64,000 bases of DNA from Tupaia tana (Eukaryota > Chordata > Mammalia > Scandentia > Tupaiidae). Of the stretch, positions 10,036 to 21,496 are shown piece after piece. Under the pieces are notes generated by a model that was given only the letters and a program-made list of their open reading frames with translations, was not told where the DNA came from and ran no database searches. The stretch covers positions 198,077,449 through 198,141,448 of the forward strand of contig JAKSZU010000006.1 in the NCBI GenBank assembly GCA_026018925.1. Reading direction: 5' to 3'. The translations under genes and the position numbers were made by a program. The first letter of the stretch is position 1. Each line of letters begins with the position of its first letter.

Positions 10036-12882
10036 AGCTTAATAAATTACTAGCTTTCAGGTTGTAAACATAAAGGAAGATTTTTTTTTTTAAAGAATTC
10101 TCTTAAATGTTAAACAGCATTTTAGTATTGAGATAAAATAAACTTGTTTGTGTGGCAGTTAAATGCCCTCCGTGTTAGATTTCTATTCCAGAAAGGCTGT
10201 CTCTGGAGTATTAAGTGCTTTTCTTGGGCCTCCAGAGAGTGAGAACAGTGGCAGCAGCCTCACAGCCTCATTCCTTGTAGACATCAAGGGCTGTGAACTC
10301 CATGCTTTGTTTTCGGCTTTTAAAGACAACTGACCAGCTTTAGATGCTAGGGTACCATCAGAAAAACATTTCTTTTTATGTAATAATATCCTCTTCTATT
10401 AGTTCTGTTACAAAGACATTGGTTTACCACAAACACGGTGAAATTTTCTCCTGTTTCACTCCCTGTCATCCCTGCTCTATTTTTTCATCCCAGTTTTGTC
10501 TCCTCGTTCTCTGTGTTTGTTTCTTTTCATACCAACCACTTATCCTCTGCACCCACTCATGATACCAGAGGGGTGGCCAGTTCTAGGGACAATAAAGTTG
10601 GTTTCCTGGAGCTGAAAGGTGGCTCTGGAGAGGGAATTAGCTCAGCCTGTGGTTATGTTCACGGTGACCCGACTTTACATCTAGATCCTGCCCTCCTGAG
10701 AGGTTTTTGATCTTCTTTCTGAATCCAAATGCTTAAAGCATTCCACCTACAGGAAGACACTGTGTCTTATTTTTAATTTAAGCTTTTATATTTAAATCCT
10801 GTTATAGATTAAACCATATGCCAAGATGTAAGTCCAGTGTCAAAAAACTTGTGTTTCACATTGCTATTAAATTCCTTTATACGTGATCATCGGACCCTAC
10901 ATTACCGTTTAGAGCATAGCCAGGACTTTGAGAATTACAGAATTCGGGGGGACTATTTTATTTCCCACATTACTCGCTTGCCTGGAAAAATGGCCCTTTC
11001 AAAATTGAGCTTTGTTATCCTTGAACACTCATCTTAAATAAAGTCACATCAGAATGGGAGCCGAAAGGGAAAAGGAAGAGCAAAACAAACTGAAATAAAT
11101 GAATTTCCCATGAAAGTTCTGAATCTCTGTGATTTTGTAAGTTGCCCTATTATTACAAGAGACCTAGCCCTTCAAATAAAGGAAATGTCAACATGCACAG
11201 AAAGCCTGTCTAATCAAAACTCTTCATTCCAAGCCAGTGTTTTCAGTAACACATTAGAAGCCAGCAGGAAGGGAGAGGAGTGAGAGGTGTTGTTCCCTGG
11301 TGTCCCAAAATAGAACGTTCACAACTGCGGAAGCATCTGCTGGATTATCTGCTTTAGAAATGTGGAAATACATTGTTTTTGAAATAGGGGGAAAATAAAG
11401 TGGTTTCTAAGTTCAGGTGCTTTTAACATTTTCACATGCACATGTTTTATAATATGAGTGCTGATGAGAATGAATTGGAGTTAATAACCTTTTAAAATGT
11501 GAGGAAAATACAAAGTCAAGGGAAGACATTGAGATAGGACCGTTTAGCTTCAATCTGAATCTCCTTTTCTTACTTTGACCAAAGTTGACCTTCAGTATGA
11601 CAGTACTTTCATTTTGATAGCTCTTTTTTTCCCCATTTTGATAGCTCTTTACGTATTTTGTAAAACTTAGAAATAAGACAAAGATATTTCTTAACTATTA
11701 CAATATTTACTGTCTAACTCGTCTACTTTTTAAAGTCCATTAAGACTTTCGTAGATATTCTTTTCCAGATGTATTCTTTCATGAATAATTTATTAATGGG
11801 ATTGATAGGATTTTTCCATTTTTATTTTTCATAAGAAGAAATATTCTAGTTTTTAAAAATTATTCTTTATTTTATTATTTCTTTAGGTATAATTTTTCCC
11901 CCTGGGTAGTTAATATGAAATTAAGTTATTGTAAAGACTCTGTTGTTTGGACAATACTGGTAATATAAGTGCATATTTACCCTCATTACGAGAAAGAATA
12001 TTATAGAAGGGAGTTGGGGGAGGAGTGTCAGCTCTCAAACACTGGGAGTTAAGGGAAAGATTTGACCTTGGAAGTCATTGATCTTTATGTCTTAAATGAG
12101 AAGGAAACAGGAGGTTTGTAATTATGTAACCAATACTTGAAGCAAGTTTTGGTACATATTGTTAACATATCAAATAGAATAATTCAATTAGAAACACGGG
12201 GTTCCAATTTTTCTTCTCTGCAATACTTTGAAAGTACAGATTTAATAAGAGTTCTTTTATTGCCTTGACTTCATTACTTTTACAAAATGTGTTTGGGTAT
12301 TACACTTAGATTTACTAGGGTACTTAAAATCTTGTCAAAATGAAACAAGCTCTTTTTGTCGTGAGTATTGCTGATTTAAGAGCATTTGCAAGAGGGGATG
12401 CTTTTGCTTTTGGAATCTTATTACTAAAAATAAAATATGCCCAACTTTTTTTCTTTTTACAGTTGACATTTATTTTACAGATGACAAGCCCGTAGTTAAT
12501 TTTAGGAAATGCTCCACATATTTCAGCTAATTTTTATGATTTAATTTTAAAAATGAGTTGCATTTTTTATTTTTTGCCCCTTTGAGCTACCTGACATGTA
12601 TTTCTGAAGACAGGTTGCAGACTCTGTCATTATAAATTCAGTTGGAAGACCAATCTTTCCACCAATCTTTGTTGTTCTCCTTTCAGAATTTCATGTGGAT
12701 GTGTTGTCAACTTTAATGTACATTCTGAGAAATAAATGGAGTCTCACATTTCTTGCATGTGCCCCTAGAATTGGAATGCTTTTCTTTGGCCAGTTGAAAG
12801 TGGAGCTTGCTCGTTCCCTTTTCATAGATTAAATCTAGTTTCACTTGTTTTAAATTCAGTTGGTTCATAACCAAAAGAAAAG

Positions 12883-12885
<3 letters not shown>
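10036..12885. other. SINE-free unassigned DNA
   Basis: AT-rich, with no SINE, no recognisable exon and no long open frame of credible composition. Contains a short direct repeat CATTTTGATAGCTCTTT near 11,611-11,650. It could be intronic or intergenic. Confidence 0.5.

Positions 12886-12919
<34 letters not shown>
12886..12919. repeat. Poly(T) run, 34 nt
   Basis: Uninterrupted T tract. No SINE body follows it, so it is either an isolated homopolymer or the tail of an unrecognised antisense retro-insertion. Confidence 0.95.
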
Positions 12920-12920
<1 letters not shown>

Positions 12921-13096
12921 TAGTTTTAAACAACCACAGTCTTGTAGTCTTGGGATTTTCAAACATACAAACCATTTTTGACGTTGTGCTTGGTTAATCT
13001 AATTAAGTCTACATTCTTTTGGCGTTTAATTTGTGATTATACCTTACTGCAGTCTATAGGATTACGTGAACAAAATCAGCCATTTTATTTTATTTA

Positions 13097-13098
13097 CT

Positions 13099-13158
<60 letters not shown>

Positions 13159-13160
13159 TT
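13097..13160. repeat. (TTTC)n microsatellite
   Basis: About 15 tandem CTTT units. Confidence 0.97.
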
Positions 13161-13394
13161 TTAAGTAGGGGTATGGTTCTTCTAGCTGCTTTTTAATAAT
13201 AAATAAAGGCCACAGGCCATTGTGGTAATTTTATTGAATTTCCAACCCCCATGCTCACCCCACTACTTTATCATAATTTAGTACTTTTCAGAACCTTCGC
13301 ATCTCCTCTAGCATGGATGGTTTCATGCACAGGAAGGTCCTTGGGATAAATAATAGACATATTTGGATTTACTTTATAGATCTTAGTCTGTGTT

Positions 13395-13550
13395 TCTTGA
13401 CTTTCAGTTGGGTTCCTATTATTTGCCAAATTTTGTCGAACACTACGCATGTATTATCTGATTTAATCCCTACAACGTCATACCTGGTATATAATCACAC
13501 TGTCTGCATTTGCAGGAGGAGAGACTCAAAAGAGTTGAAATAAGCCATAC
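13395..13550 (-). mobile_element. MIR fragment, left part
   Basis: GGTTCCTATTATTTGCC, ATTATCTGATTTAATCCC and GCATTTGCAGGAGGAGAG follow the antisense MIR order. The MIR resumes past the SINE as AAGCTGGGATTCGAAGCC (about 13,850-13,915). Confidence 0.65.
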
Positions 13551-13553
13551 CAT

Positions 13554-13824
13554 GGGACCAGCAGATGGTATAATGGCTGTATTGCTGGACTCTCATGTAG
13601 TCGACAGCGGTTTGAGTCCTGAACCCAGTGGCTTAAACTCACGCTGGGTGTGTGTGCATACGTGCCCAAGATCCCGGGAGGAGAATGGAGGAGAAGGGAT
13701 TGCGGCGTGGCCATCCCCCTTGGGGGGGGGGTGATTTCTTACTTTCTGTCTCTCTTTCTGCCGAGTGCACGCGCCTTATAGCAAAAACCTCTCCAAAAAA
13801 AAAAAAAAAAAAAAAAAAAGGAAA
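13554..13824 (+). mobile_element. Class A SINE inserted into MIR
   Basis: GGGACCAGCAGATGGTATAATGG head, B-box GGTTTGAGTCC, end CCTTATAGCAAAAACCTC plus A tail. It splits an ancient MIR, so MIR came first. Confidence 0.94.
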
Positions 13825-13839
13825 GAAACCATTCCTTAA

Positions 13840-13920
13840 TGAAGCAGCAAAGCTGGGATTCGAAGCCAGATTATCTGACTTTAATGATTTAATATTAAGC
13901 TATACCGTGCAGTCCAAGTT
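13840..13920 (-). mobile_element. MIR fragment, right part
   Basis: GAAGCAGCAAAGCTGGGATTC and CCAGATTATCTGACTTTAA continue the antisense MIR interrupted at 13,554. Confidence 0.6.
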
Positions 13921-14129
13921 ACTAACTGAAAAGTCACTGTTTTATCAAAGTCCTAAGGAAGGCCCACCAAGGGTCATAGACCCATGTGCTTGTTGACTTG
14001 ATTATTCAAAGAAAATTACATGTTCTGAAGACCTCCCTGCTCTGTCATGTACACAACCTTTTCATCCTATACATGGGTTTGGTGTATAAGGAAGAAGAAA
14101 GGCGATGTGTTAGGACTGATGTAGATACC

Positions 14130-14390
14130 AGAGGAGTGACATGAGGCTAGGTCAGAGGGGTGGAAGGAGAGGAGAGACAACTCAGGAGACAGCACTAAGG
14201 AGTTTAGATTTTATTAAGGCTGCAGCAGGAAGCCATGGAATAATATAAGCAGGGATGTGACACAGTTGTCATGTGGAGAGTGACGTAAAAAGGGATTTGA
14301 ATGGGAAGTGTTTTGAAGGCTGTTTAAGTTTTCTAGGGAGGAGATTAACCAGGAAGAGAGTGATGTGACCTATTGATATTAAGTTGAAAA
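14130..14390 (-). mobile_element. L2-type LINE fragment, antisense
   Basis: AAGGAGTTTAGATTTTATT, GCAGGAAGCCATGGAATAA and AAGCAGGGATGTGACAC match the widespread antisense L2-like text I know. Diverged. Confidence 0.5.
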
Positions 14391-14393
14391 GAG

Positions 14394-14640
14394 GGGGCCA
14401 GCAGATGGCATAGTGGTTAAGGCACTGGACTTCCACATGGCTAACCATGATTCCAATCCTAGACCTGGTGGCTTGAGAACTACACTACGTGTGTGTGTCC
14501 AAAATCCCAGGAGGAGAATGGAGGAGAAGGGACTGATTTCTCACTTTCCTTCTCACTGTTTCTCTCTGATCTCTCCCTTGTGTGCACATGCTCTATGGCA
14601 AAAACCGAAATAAATAAATAAATAAGTAAACAAACAAACA
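14394..14640 (+). mobile_element. Class A/C intermediate SINE
   Basis: GGGGGCCAGCAGATGGCATAG head, class-C-like GTGGTTAAGGCACTGGAC, body block GGAGAATGGAGGAGAAGG. The CATCCCCCC-type segment is lost, and it ends GCTCTATGGCAAAAAC plus AAATAAATAAAT. Confidence 0.85.
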
Positions 14641-14679
14641 CCAAGAACAAGGAAAAAAGAAAGAAAAGAGTCCCAGCCT

Positions 14680-14922
14680 CCATGGTATGGCCATGTGGCA
14701 TAGTCATGGTGTGCTGAACTGCTGTGCTGGAGGCCACGTGGCCAACAGTGGGTTTAGATCCCTGGGTTACCCTTCAACAGGTCGGGCACACTTGCATGCC
14801 CAAGATCCTGATGATCTGGAGAACTGAGAGGATTGTGTTGTAACCATACCCTGTAGGTGCTTCTCACGCTCTTTCTCTCACATGTGCTCTCTATCATGAA
14901 TAAAATTAAGTTTAGAAAAAGA
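14680..14922 (+). mobile_element. Old class C SINE
   Basis: GGCCATGTGGCATAGTCATGG, GGGTTTAGATCCCTGG, GCACACTTGCATGCCC and GATTGTGTTGTAACCAT in class order. Strongly diverged. Confidence 0.65.
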
Positions 14923-15026
14923 TAAAATCCCTGGTGTCACCTGTCTTTCTGCAATTTATCTTTAGGAGTCAACATTTGTGTTTCAAGATTTACTTATAGT
15001 TGCACGTTTAGATAGTTAATGGCTAT

Positions 15027-15335
15027 GGGGCCAGCTGGTAGCATGGTGGTTTGGGTGGCTATATCTCACATGTCTGTGCACTTCAAGACCCAGATCCGGG
15101 ACCAGCAGTTAGTGTAATGGCTATGTCGCTGGACTCCGACGTAGTCGAGTCCCGGACCCAGCGGCCTAAACTCACGGTGGGCGCGTGTGCGTGCATGCCC
15201 AAGATCCCGAGAGGAGAATGGAAGAGAAGGGAGTGCGGTGTGGCCATCCTCCCTGGGGGGTGATTTCTCGCTTTCTGTCTCTCTGTCTCTCTCTGTCTGT
15301 CTGGCGAGCACATGTGCTCTATAGCAAAAACCTCT

Positions 15336-15368
<33 letters not shown>

Positions 15369-15555
15369 CCCAGATCCGACAGCAGGGGAAACATGCTGGG
15401 CACTGTGCGCACATGCCCAAAATCGGAAGAGGAGAATGGAGGAGGGATCCCAGCGTAGCCATCACCCCGGTGGTGGGGAATGCTTTCTCGTTTTCTTTCT
15501 CTCCTCTGTCTTGTCTCTCTTTATCAAGCATACATGCCCTGTAGCAAATTTAAAG
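15027..15555 (+). mobile_element. Class C SINE split by a class A SINE
   Basis: Left part 15,027-15,097 (GGGGCCAGCTGGTAGCATGG). Right part from 15,379 (CAGCAGGGGAAACATGCTGG) to a GCCCTGTAGCAAATTT end. Joining across the inserted copy restores normal class C order. Confidence 0.9.
15098..15364 (+). mobile_element. Young class A SINE nested in class C
   Basis: The perfect TSD AAGACCCAGATCC (15,085-15,097 and 15,365-15,377) is made of class C sequence. Part of the tRNA region is lost: GACGTAGTCGAGTCCC lacks the CCGCGGTTCGA stretch, so the B-box is truncated. Confidence 0.95.
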
Positions 15556-15589
15556 TTTTTTTTTTAAATTTACTATATATATATTACAA

Positions 15590-16100
15590 GCTATGAGTGT
15601 ACTAAATTTTCTTATTCATTTTCTTATTAATAGACATTAATGATATATTTAATTTTTTGTTCCTATCCACAGTTCTACCCAAAGTATCCTTATATCCTCG
15701 TGGAGAGGATACAAGTGTTTCTCTGAGACATACAGGTTGCAGGAGGGTTGCTGAGATCTTTCTGATATGCTCCTTGTCAGCTTTGTCAACGAGTTCAAAA
15801 CCGCTCTCCAAACAGGCTGTTGCAATTTATAGTCCCTAGTTGTTTATGAGAATTTCCATTTCCTCATATCCTCAACAGTTAGTATTATGCTTTTGACCAT
15901 GGCCAATCTGACAGCTATGAAATCATATGTCATTGTTATAATTTGCATTTCCTGATTGCCAGTTACTATGTTTTTTGACCCCTTAGATCTCTTTTCTGAG
16001 AATCCCTTGCTCTTCCACTCATGACCACTTCCTGTTGGACTAATGTTTTTCTTACTAACTTACAGGTTAGATAATAATCTGAGATTTTATGCATTGAGGT
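15590..16100. mobile_element. L1M-type LINE fragment
   Basis: AAAACCGCTCTCCAAACAGG, CATTTCCTCATATCCTC, GACCATGGCCAATCTGACAG and TAATTTGCATTTCCTGATTG follow the order of old L1 3' sequence as I know it. It may continue at 16,420-16,690 past the SINE. Confidence 0.5.
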
Positions 16101-16159
16101 GTGCATTAAAAAATACACTGAAGTATTTTCTTCTGATTTTTAGCTTGTCTGTTCCCTGT

Positions 16160-16408
16160 TTTTTTTTTTTTTTTTTAAACCATAATATGTAGGCATTTGC
16201 CAGAGAAAGACAGTGAGAGACTAAGAGGGAAAGTGAGAAATCATCCCCAGGAGGACTGCTACAGTGCAGTCTCTTCTCCTCCATTCTCCTTTGGGATTTT
16301 GGGCACATGTGAACATGCACCCAGAGTGATTTTCAAGCCACTGGGTATGGGACTTGAACTGCAGTCAGTCATGTGGGATTCCAGTACCATAACCATAACC
16401 GTGGCTCC
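16160..16408 (-). mobile_element. Class C/A SINE, antisense
   Basis: Poly(T), CATTTGCCAGAGAAAGACAG, CAGTCTCTTCTCCTCCATTC and GGGACTTGAACTGCAGTC; the tRNA head is decayed at the right end. Confidence 0.85.
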
Positions 16409-16419
16409 TCTGTTTACTT

Positions 16420-16740
16420 TTTTAAAAGATGGTTTACATTTAAAACTTCTCTATGGTCAGATTTACCAACTTTATTTTTTGTTTTTTTTTGTTTTGTTTT
16501 CTTGAGATCATAAAAATATTAAAGTTTTGCTTTCACTTCAGTTACTGAATTGACCTGGAAATTTGTGAATGATGTAAAGTTTTTTTGTGTGTTGTTTTTT
16601 GATTTTTTACTTGTTCAAATGGAAAGCTAACTGACCTAGCATTATTTAATGAATGGTCTTTCCCTACTAATTTTTTTTTTTCTTTTTTTTCCTCCACTCC
16701 CTTTCTGGCACAGAGCTCCTAAAAGTCTCCCTAATTTTTT
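16420..16740. mobile_element. Possible continuation of L1M fragment
   Basis: GACCTAGCATTATTTAATG and ATGGTCTTTCCCTACTAA resemble old L1 text. Low-complexity T tracts reduce certainty. Confidence 0.35.
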
Positions 16741-16760
16741 TTGTTAAAGAGGTTTTTGCT

Positions 16761-17025
16761 GGGACCAGCAGTTGGCGTAACAGCTGTCACTGGCCTCCCA
16801 TGTAATCAACAGGTGCGAGTCCCAGACCCTGTGGCTTAAACTCACGCTGGGTGTGTGTGCGTGCAAGCCCAAGATCCCAAGAGGAGAATGGACAAGAAGG
16901 CATTGTGGCGTGGCCATCCCCCCTGGTTGGGGGGAGTGATTTTTCGCTTTCTGTCTCTCTGTCTCTGTCTTTCTGGTGAGCACACGCACCCTATAGCAAA
17001 AAATCTCTCCAAAAACAAAAACAAA
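16761..17025 (+). mobile_element. Class A SINE
   Basis: GGGACCAGCAGTTGGCGTAAC head. The GCTGTCACTGGCCTCC and AGGTGCGAGTCC changes disrupt both Pol III boxes. End CCCTATAGCAAAAAATCTC. Confidence 0.94.
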
Positions 17026-17889
17026 CTTGTCAATTATCAGTATTTGTAGCATACACATACACACACACACATGTGTATGCCACACATATGCGTGTGTGTT
17101 TATGAATCCTGTGAGTTATGAACCATATTGGCATGAGAACATGCTTTCTAAAAATGAAAAAATCAAATACAGGATATGGACCCAGTTTCTAGTTCAGATT
17201 CCAGTGTATCTGACAGGTCTGTAAGAGACCTAGGGAGATATTATTCCAGCAGATGAATCTCTCTGCTTTGGTAGGCCCCTCTGCCTAGGAGGGGTTCAAG
17301 TTGGGCAGTACTTACCATGTGGGATTATGGCCAGTTCAGTCTGCAGGGTGGTTGGTAGCAAAACTCCTCTTCAGGGCTCAGTCCCGGGGAAAGTAGCCCT
17401 CTTCATGCCCCAGAGCCCGGCATTTCGCCATGCGCTAGCACGCTTCTCATGACACCAGGGAGACTCAGGACATCAGTGAACTCATACAGCTCACAACCAG
17501 GTTGTCTCCTGGGGGTCCTCTACACCTTTGTTGTTTTCCAGGTGAAATGGGAAAGGTAAAATGCTCATTCTTCTTGGAAGGCTTTCTAAAAGGCCTGACC
17601 TATAGAAATCTGAGGCCTGACTTTTGGGTTTTTCAACCCCCATTGGACTGAGTTCTAGTCAAGATGTGTTCTCAGGGAGAGGCAGTTACCAGACCATTCA
17701 GCCATTGCTGAATCTACTTGGTCACAGACCAAGTCACTGCTGTTCCCCAAAGCTATGAGAATAAACACTGCCTCCTATTTTTAGTAGTTCATGGCTCGCA
17801 AAAATAGCTCGAAAATCAGACCTTTGGGTTTCAGCAGAGTTCAGCTTAACAGACAATCCTGGTTGTAAACAACAACCTCAATAAAAACA
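17026..17889. other. Unassigned non-coding DNA
   Basis: Includes short CA-rich stretches near 17,052-17,098. The 17,230-17,780 part is less AT-rich and could be an unrecognised old LTR. An antisense donor-like site (ACTTACC at 17,310) is too weak to call an exon. Confidence 0.4.
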
Positions 17890-18125
17890 ATAACGATTAT
17901 TTACCAGGGTCAGTGTGTACAGAGTACTGTGTTAAGTTTCCAATATATATTGTCTTGTTTAATCTTCACATGGATAATCGTTGTCATCATCCTTATTTTT
18001 TTGGATGGAAAAACCAAGTCTCAGAAAGGGTAGGGCCATCTGCCCCACGTCACTCAGCCCTCCAGAAGCAGAGCCTAGGGCCCGGTCCAACTTAGTCCTG
18101 CCTGATGCCACAGCTCAGGCTGCTG
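17890..18125 (-). mobile_element. MIR fragment
   Basis: TACAGAGTACTGTGTTAAG, TCTTGTTTAATCTTCACATG, GGATGGAAAAACCAAGTCTC and CAGAGCCTAGGGCCCGGTCC follow the antisense MIR layout. Confidence 0.6.
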
Positions 18126-18803
18126 ACCACTTCCCTTTTGCACCTTTTCACATTCCAAAATGACATTGGTGGGGTATTTATTATGTGCCATCTAGTCCAG
18201 CTTCCGCAGAGACGTTTAATTGTCACATTGTGTTCAAGTTAAATAACCAAGATGATCTTTCTTCTTGATCTGTTTATTTACTTTTAAAGCCATTTGATTT
18301 ATAAGTTACCTTGTTCTTCTCATCGTGTTCTTTTTACAGTGAAACCCAAAATATTTTCCAACACTGTGTTATTTGGGGTAATTGCTTGACAATTTAAAGG
18401 GCGCCGAGCAGTTTTGTGGAACATCATCTTAAAATGGCCAATAAAACCATCACAGTATGAACGAGCTCCAGGGGTGGAACCAGAAATGCGGCTGCCTGCT
18501 CCTTACTGATGGCTTTAGCAGAAAAGTCGAGTTCAGGGTCCTGTGTTTACTGAGATGATTGGCACGCGCTATCAGAGGAGGTGCACCTGGAAAATGCCTG
18601 GCTTACATCTATTGATTTCATGTAAATGGCATATGGAAAACAAGTGAGGGTTTGGTTGCCAACTAAGAAGATAGGGAACACCCACGCGCAGTCAGTACAC
18701 TTGTTCTCATCTGACGGCTCTCAGAGGGAAAGTGCTGGTGCTGGGTCTCTCCTGGTGAGTCCTCAGTGAGCTCATGGGGGTATTCAAGCTTCAGTAAGAA
18801 GGG
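18126..18803. other. Unassigned non-coding DNA
   Basis: No gene or family recognised. Confidence 0.4.
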
Positions 18804-19084
18804 TCAGCAGAAAAAGTTGTGGTTACATCACTGGACTCCCACATGGGTGACTGCAGTTCAAGTCCCAGACCTGGTGGCTTGAAAATCACACTGGGCACGT
18901 GTGCATGTGTGTCCAAGATCCTAGGAAGAGAATGGAGGAGAAGGGATTGCTAAATGTGTGTGTGTGTGTGTGTGTGTGTGTGGAGGGGGAGTGATTTCTC
19001 ACATTCCCTCTCACTGTGTCTGTCTTCCCCTTACCCCCCATGGACTAAACATGCTCTAAGGCAAAAACCTCCAAGAATAAAAAA
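18804..19084 (+). mobile_element. Class A/C SINE with internal (GT)n
   Basis: GGGTCAGCAGAAAAAGTTGTGG head, GTTCAAGTCCCAGACC, GGAGAAGGGATTGC, then a (TG)n run at 18,955-18,981 within the body. Ends GCTCTAAGGCAAAAACCTC. Confidence 0.85.
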
Positions 19085-19426
19085 GCTCCAGTAATTACCA
19101 GGTAAGGCTGGGAGATAGGTGACAGGTGACAGGTGATGGGTGATGGAGATGGGGGTTGGGGGTGCACACAGAAGGCCTGCACTGGAAGCTGGGCACAGGG
19201 CCCTGCACCTGTGTAAGAATCATGTTTCCAAACACATTCTTTTCATCCTGTTCTTTCAAACTCAATAGATTATGAAAAAAATTTTTAAATAGAGTTTTCA
19301 TCACTGTTATTTTTGTAATAATGGGGAAAACATGTGAGAAGTAAATACCATCTGTTATAGTCTGTTCTGTTGTTAATAATGGAAAATACCTGAACCCTGG
19401 TGATTCATGAAAATAGACGTTTGAGT
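19085..19426. other. Unassigned non-coding DNA
   Basis: Short GGTGACAGGTGACAGGTGA repeats near 19,117-19,140. No gene recognised. Confidence 0.4.
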
Positions 19427-19672
19427 TGGCCCCATAGCTCAGCAAGTTAAACCCTGTGTATAACAGCCAAATCCCACATGGCTGACCGAGATTTAAATCC
19501 TGGCCCCAGTGGCTTAAAAAACATGCCGGGTACATATGCGTGTATGTATGCCCTACACCCTGATGGGGTGAAAAATGAAGGAAAAGTATTGTGGCGTAAC
19601 CATACCCCACCAGGATGTTATTTCTCTCTCTCTCTCTCTGGCAAGTGTACATGCTCTTTGGCAATAAAGTAA
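19427..19672 (+). mobile_element. Class C SINE
   Basis: TTGGCCCCATAGCTCAGCAAG head, CCCACATGGCTGACCGAG, AAAACATGCCGGG and GGCAAGTGTACATGCTC end. Confidence 0.82.
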
Positions 19673-19689
19673 ATGCATACATAAAAATA

Positions 19690-20195
19690 AGATTTGAGGT
19701 TTATTTAGTTCATGGTTTGGAGGTCCATGGTCTCTCTCAGTCTCAATTTCTCTCCTTATAAACCCACCAGGATTCAATCATGGGGGCCCTGCCCTAAGGA
19801 CCTTCATCTTAATCTCCTCCCAAGTGTCCTAATTTTTAACATCATAGTTGGGGGACCAGCAGATGGTATAATGGTTACATTGCTGGACTGCCACATAGTT
19901 GATTATGGTTCGAGTCCCAGACCTGGCAGCTTAAAACTCATGCTGGGTTCATGTGTGTGTAAGCCCAAAATTCCAAGAGGAGAATGGAGGAGAAGGGATT
20001 GTGGTATGGCCATCCTCCCTATGGGGATGATTTCTTGCTTTCTGTCTCTCTGTCTCTCTGGTGAGTGCATGTGCCCTAGAGCAAAAATCAGTCTAAATAA
20101 AGAAATTATAGTTGAATTAAGTTTTCACTGTCTTGATCCCATCACAACCAACTTTTGAAACATAAATTTTTGGAGAATATTCAATCTATTGCACT
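19690..20195 (-). mobile_element. MaLR-type LTR, antisense, split by a SINE
   Basis: AGGTTTATTTAGTTCATGG, CTTATAAACCCACCAGG and CTTAATCTCCTCCC, then after the SINE CCATCACAACCAACTTTTG. Resembles antisense ERVL-MaLR LTR text and pairs with 39,900-40,245. Confidence 0.5.
19851..20104 (+). mobile_element. Class A SINE in MaLR-like LTR
   Basis: GGGGACCAGCAGATGGTATAATGG head and GGTTCGAGTCCCAGACC B-box (intact). TSD ATCATAGTTG (19,841-19,850) and ATTATAGTTG on the right. Confidence 0.95.
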
Positions 20196-20337
20196 ACCCT
20201 TATGTGAATAGTTCATATATAAATAAAGTATGGAGGAATGCCTATTTTAAAAAATCGATACTCTAATAATCGGCATTTCTATTACTTAGACCAAGAGGAA
20301 ATACATTTTATTATAATCTAAAATTTTTATGCTTGCA

Positions 20338-20512
20338 GCTTGAGAATCACACTGGGTGTGTGCGCCTGTGTGCTCTAAATCCTGAGGAGCCTGGAGAAGC
20401 CGGGATTGTAGCATGGCTCTCCCCCCTGGTGGTTGATGTATCGCTTTCCCTCTCTGTCTGTCTTTCTCTCTCTGGTGAGCACATGCACCTTATAACAAAA
20501 ACTTCAAAAAAA
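20338..20512 (+). mobile_element. 5'-truncated class A/C SINE
   Basis: The tRNA head is missing. It begins at CAGCTTGAGAATCACACTGGG and runs to GCACCTTATAACAAAAAC. Confidence 0.85.
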
Positions 20513-20607
20513 TTTTGTCAGACATTCATTTGTATAGGTACAGTTATACCTACCAAATATACCTGATTTTAATGTTTTCAGAAAAAAATCATCGTAGAAA
20601 TTTTATA

Positions 20608-20704
20608 AAATTAGACTTACATTTGTAAAGTGCTTAGTCACTTATTAACATCTGCTAGGTAAGTTCACAAGTTTTGTTTTAATTTTGCTATAGGGTATGT
20701 GTGC

Positions 20705-20743
<39 letters not shown>

Positions 20744-21245
20744 TGAGAAAGCCCCCCGCCCCCAAGGAGAATGACCATGTTATCAGCCCTTCCCTTCTGT
20801 TCTCCTCTCTGGATTTTAGCACAAACAAACACCCTGTGTGCTTTTGAGTCACTGGGCCTGGGACTCAAACTGTGTAGTCAACCATGTGAGATCTAGCTAC
20901 TTTAACCACCATGCAACTGGCTGGCCCCTAAGCTCAGAATGTTTGCATTTGCTTTTGTTGTCATTTCTATTTTTGCATGTGAATGGATTGCTCATGTATA
21001 TTCAGTAAAATGTTTAAGAAACCATTAGCCACATCCTTCACCACTGCCAGCCCTAGTGGTCTTGGTAAAGTTATATATCAAAACATTTTTTTTTAGTAAT
21101 TCTTTAAAGTATCTTTTAATTTAAAATTATGTTTCTAATGTGTTTTAAATACACAAAAACCACAGAGAATAATAAGCACTCATGCTATCACCACTCAGGT
21201 TTGACAGTGTCAAATTGTTGTGGCATTGTTTTTACTGCTACCTTT
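20608..21245. repeat. L1M-like block, copy 1 of a local pair
   Basis: Matches 24,691-25,052 block by block: GTAAAGTGCTTAGTCAC, GTTAGGTAA-like text, TTTTAATTTAAAATT, TGTTTTAAATACACAAAAAC, GGATTTGACAG-like and TTGTGGCATTG. Split by a SINE at 20,670-20,930. The sequence resembles old L1. Confidence 0.7.
20670..20930 (-). mobile_element. Class C/A SINE with (GA)n
   Basis: TTTTGCTATAGGGTATGTGTG, GAGA run at 20,710-20,740, CTTCCCTTCTGTTCTCCTC, and a head region GCAACTGGCTGGCCCC at the right. Confidence 0.85.
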
Positions 21246-21261
21246 TCTAGTTTGAAATGAT

Positions 21262-21496
21262 AGAGAACACATGTGCATTCATGTGTGTGAGAGAGAGAAA
21301 GAGAGAGATCTTTTCGACAGGGTCTGTCACGCCGTGATTCTGTTTCCTTAGTCCTTTACCTCCTCTGGATCACGGGCTCCTGAGTGCATGCCCAGAGTGT
21401 TTTCATGTTGACCTGGGGATCTGACCCTGCAGTTGTCCGCATGGCCTCCAGCCGTGGAAGGCATTTGTAGTACCACTACACCACACAGGCTGGACC
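21262..21496 (-). mobile_element. Class D SINE
   Basis: GTGTGAGAGAGAGAAAGAG, CAGGGTCTGTCACGCCGTG and CCACTACACCACACAGGCTGG; decayed but in class order. Confidence 0.65.

Noticed and set aside
12886..12919. Poly(T) as the tail of an antisense SINE
   Set aside because: No SINE body is visible on its right side within the expected distance.
17305..17345. U1 snRNA-like ACTTACC motif
   Set aside because: Only about seven bases match; the rest of the U1 sequence is absent.
19095..19682. 195-residue minus-strand frame
   Set aside because: Crosses a class C SINE and unassigned flank; no start context or domain.
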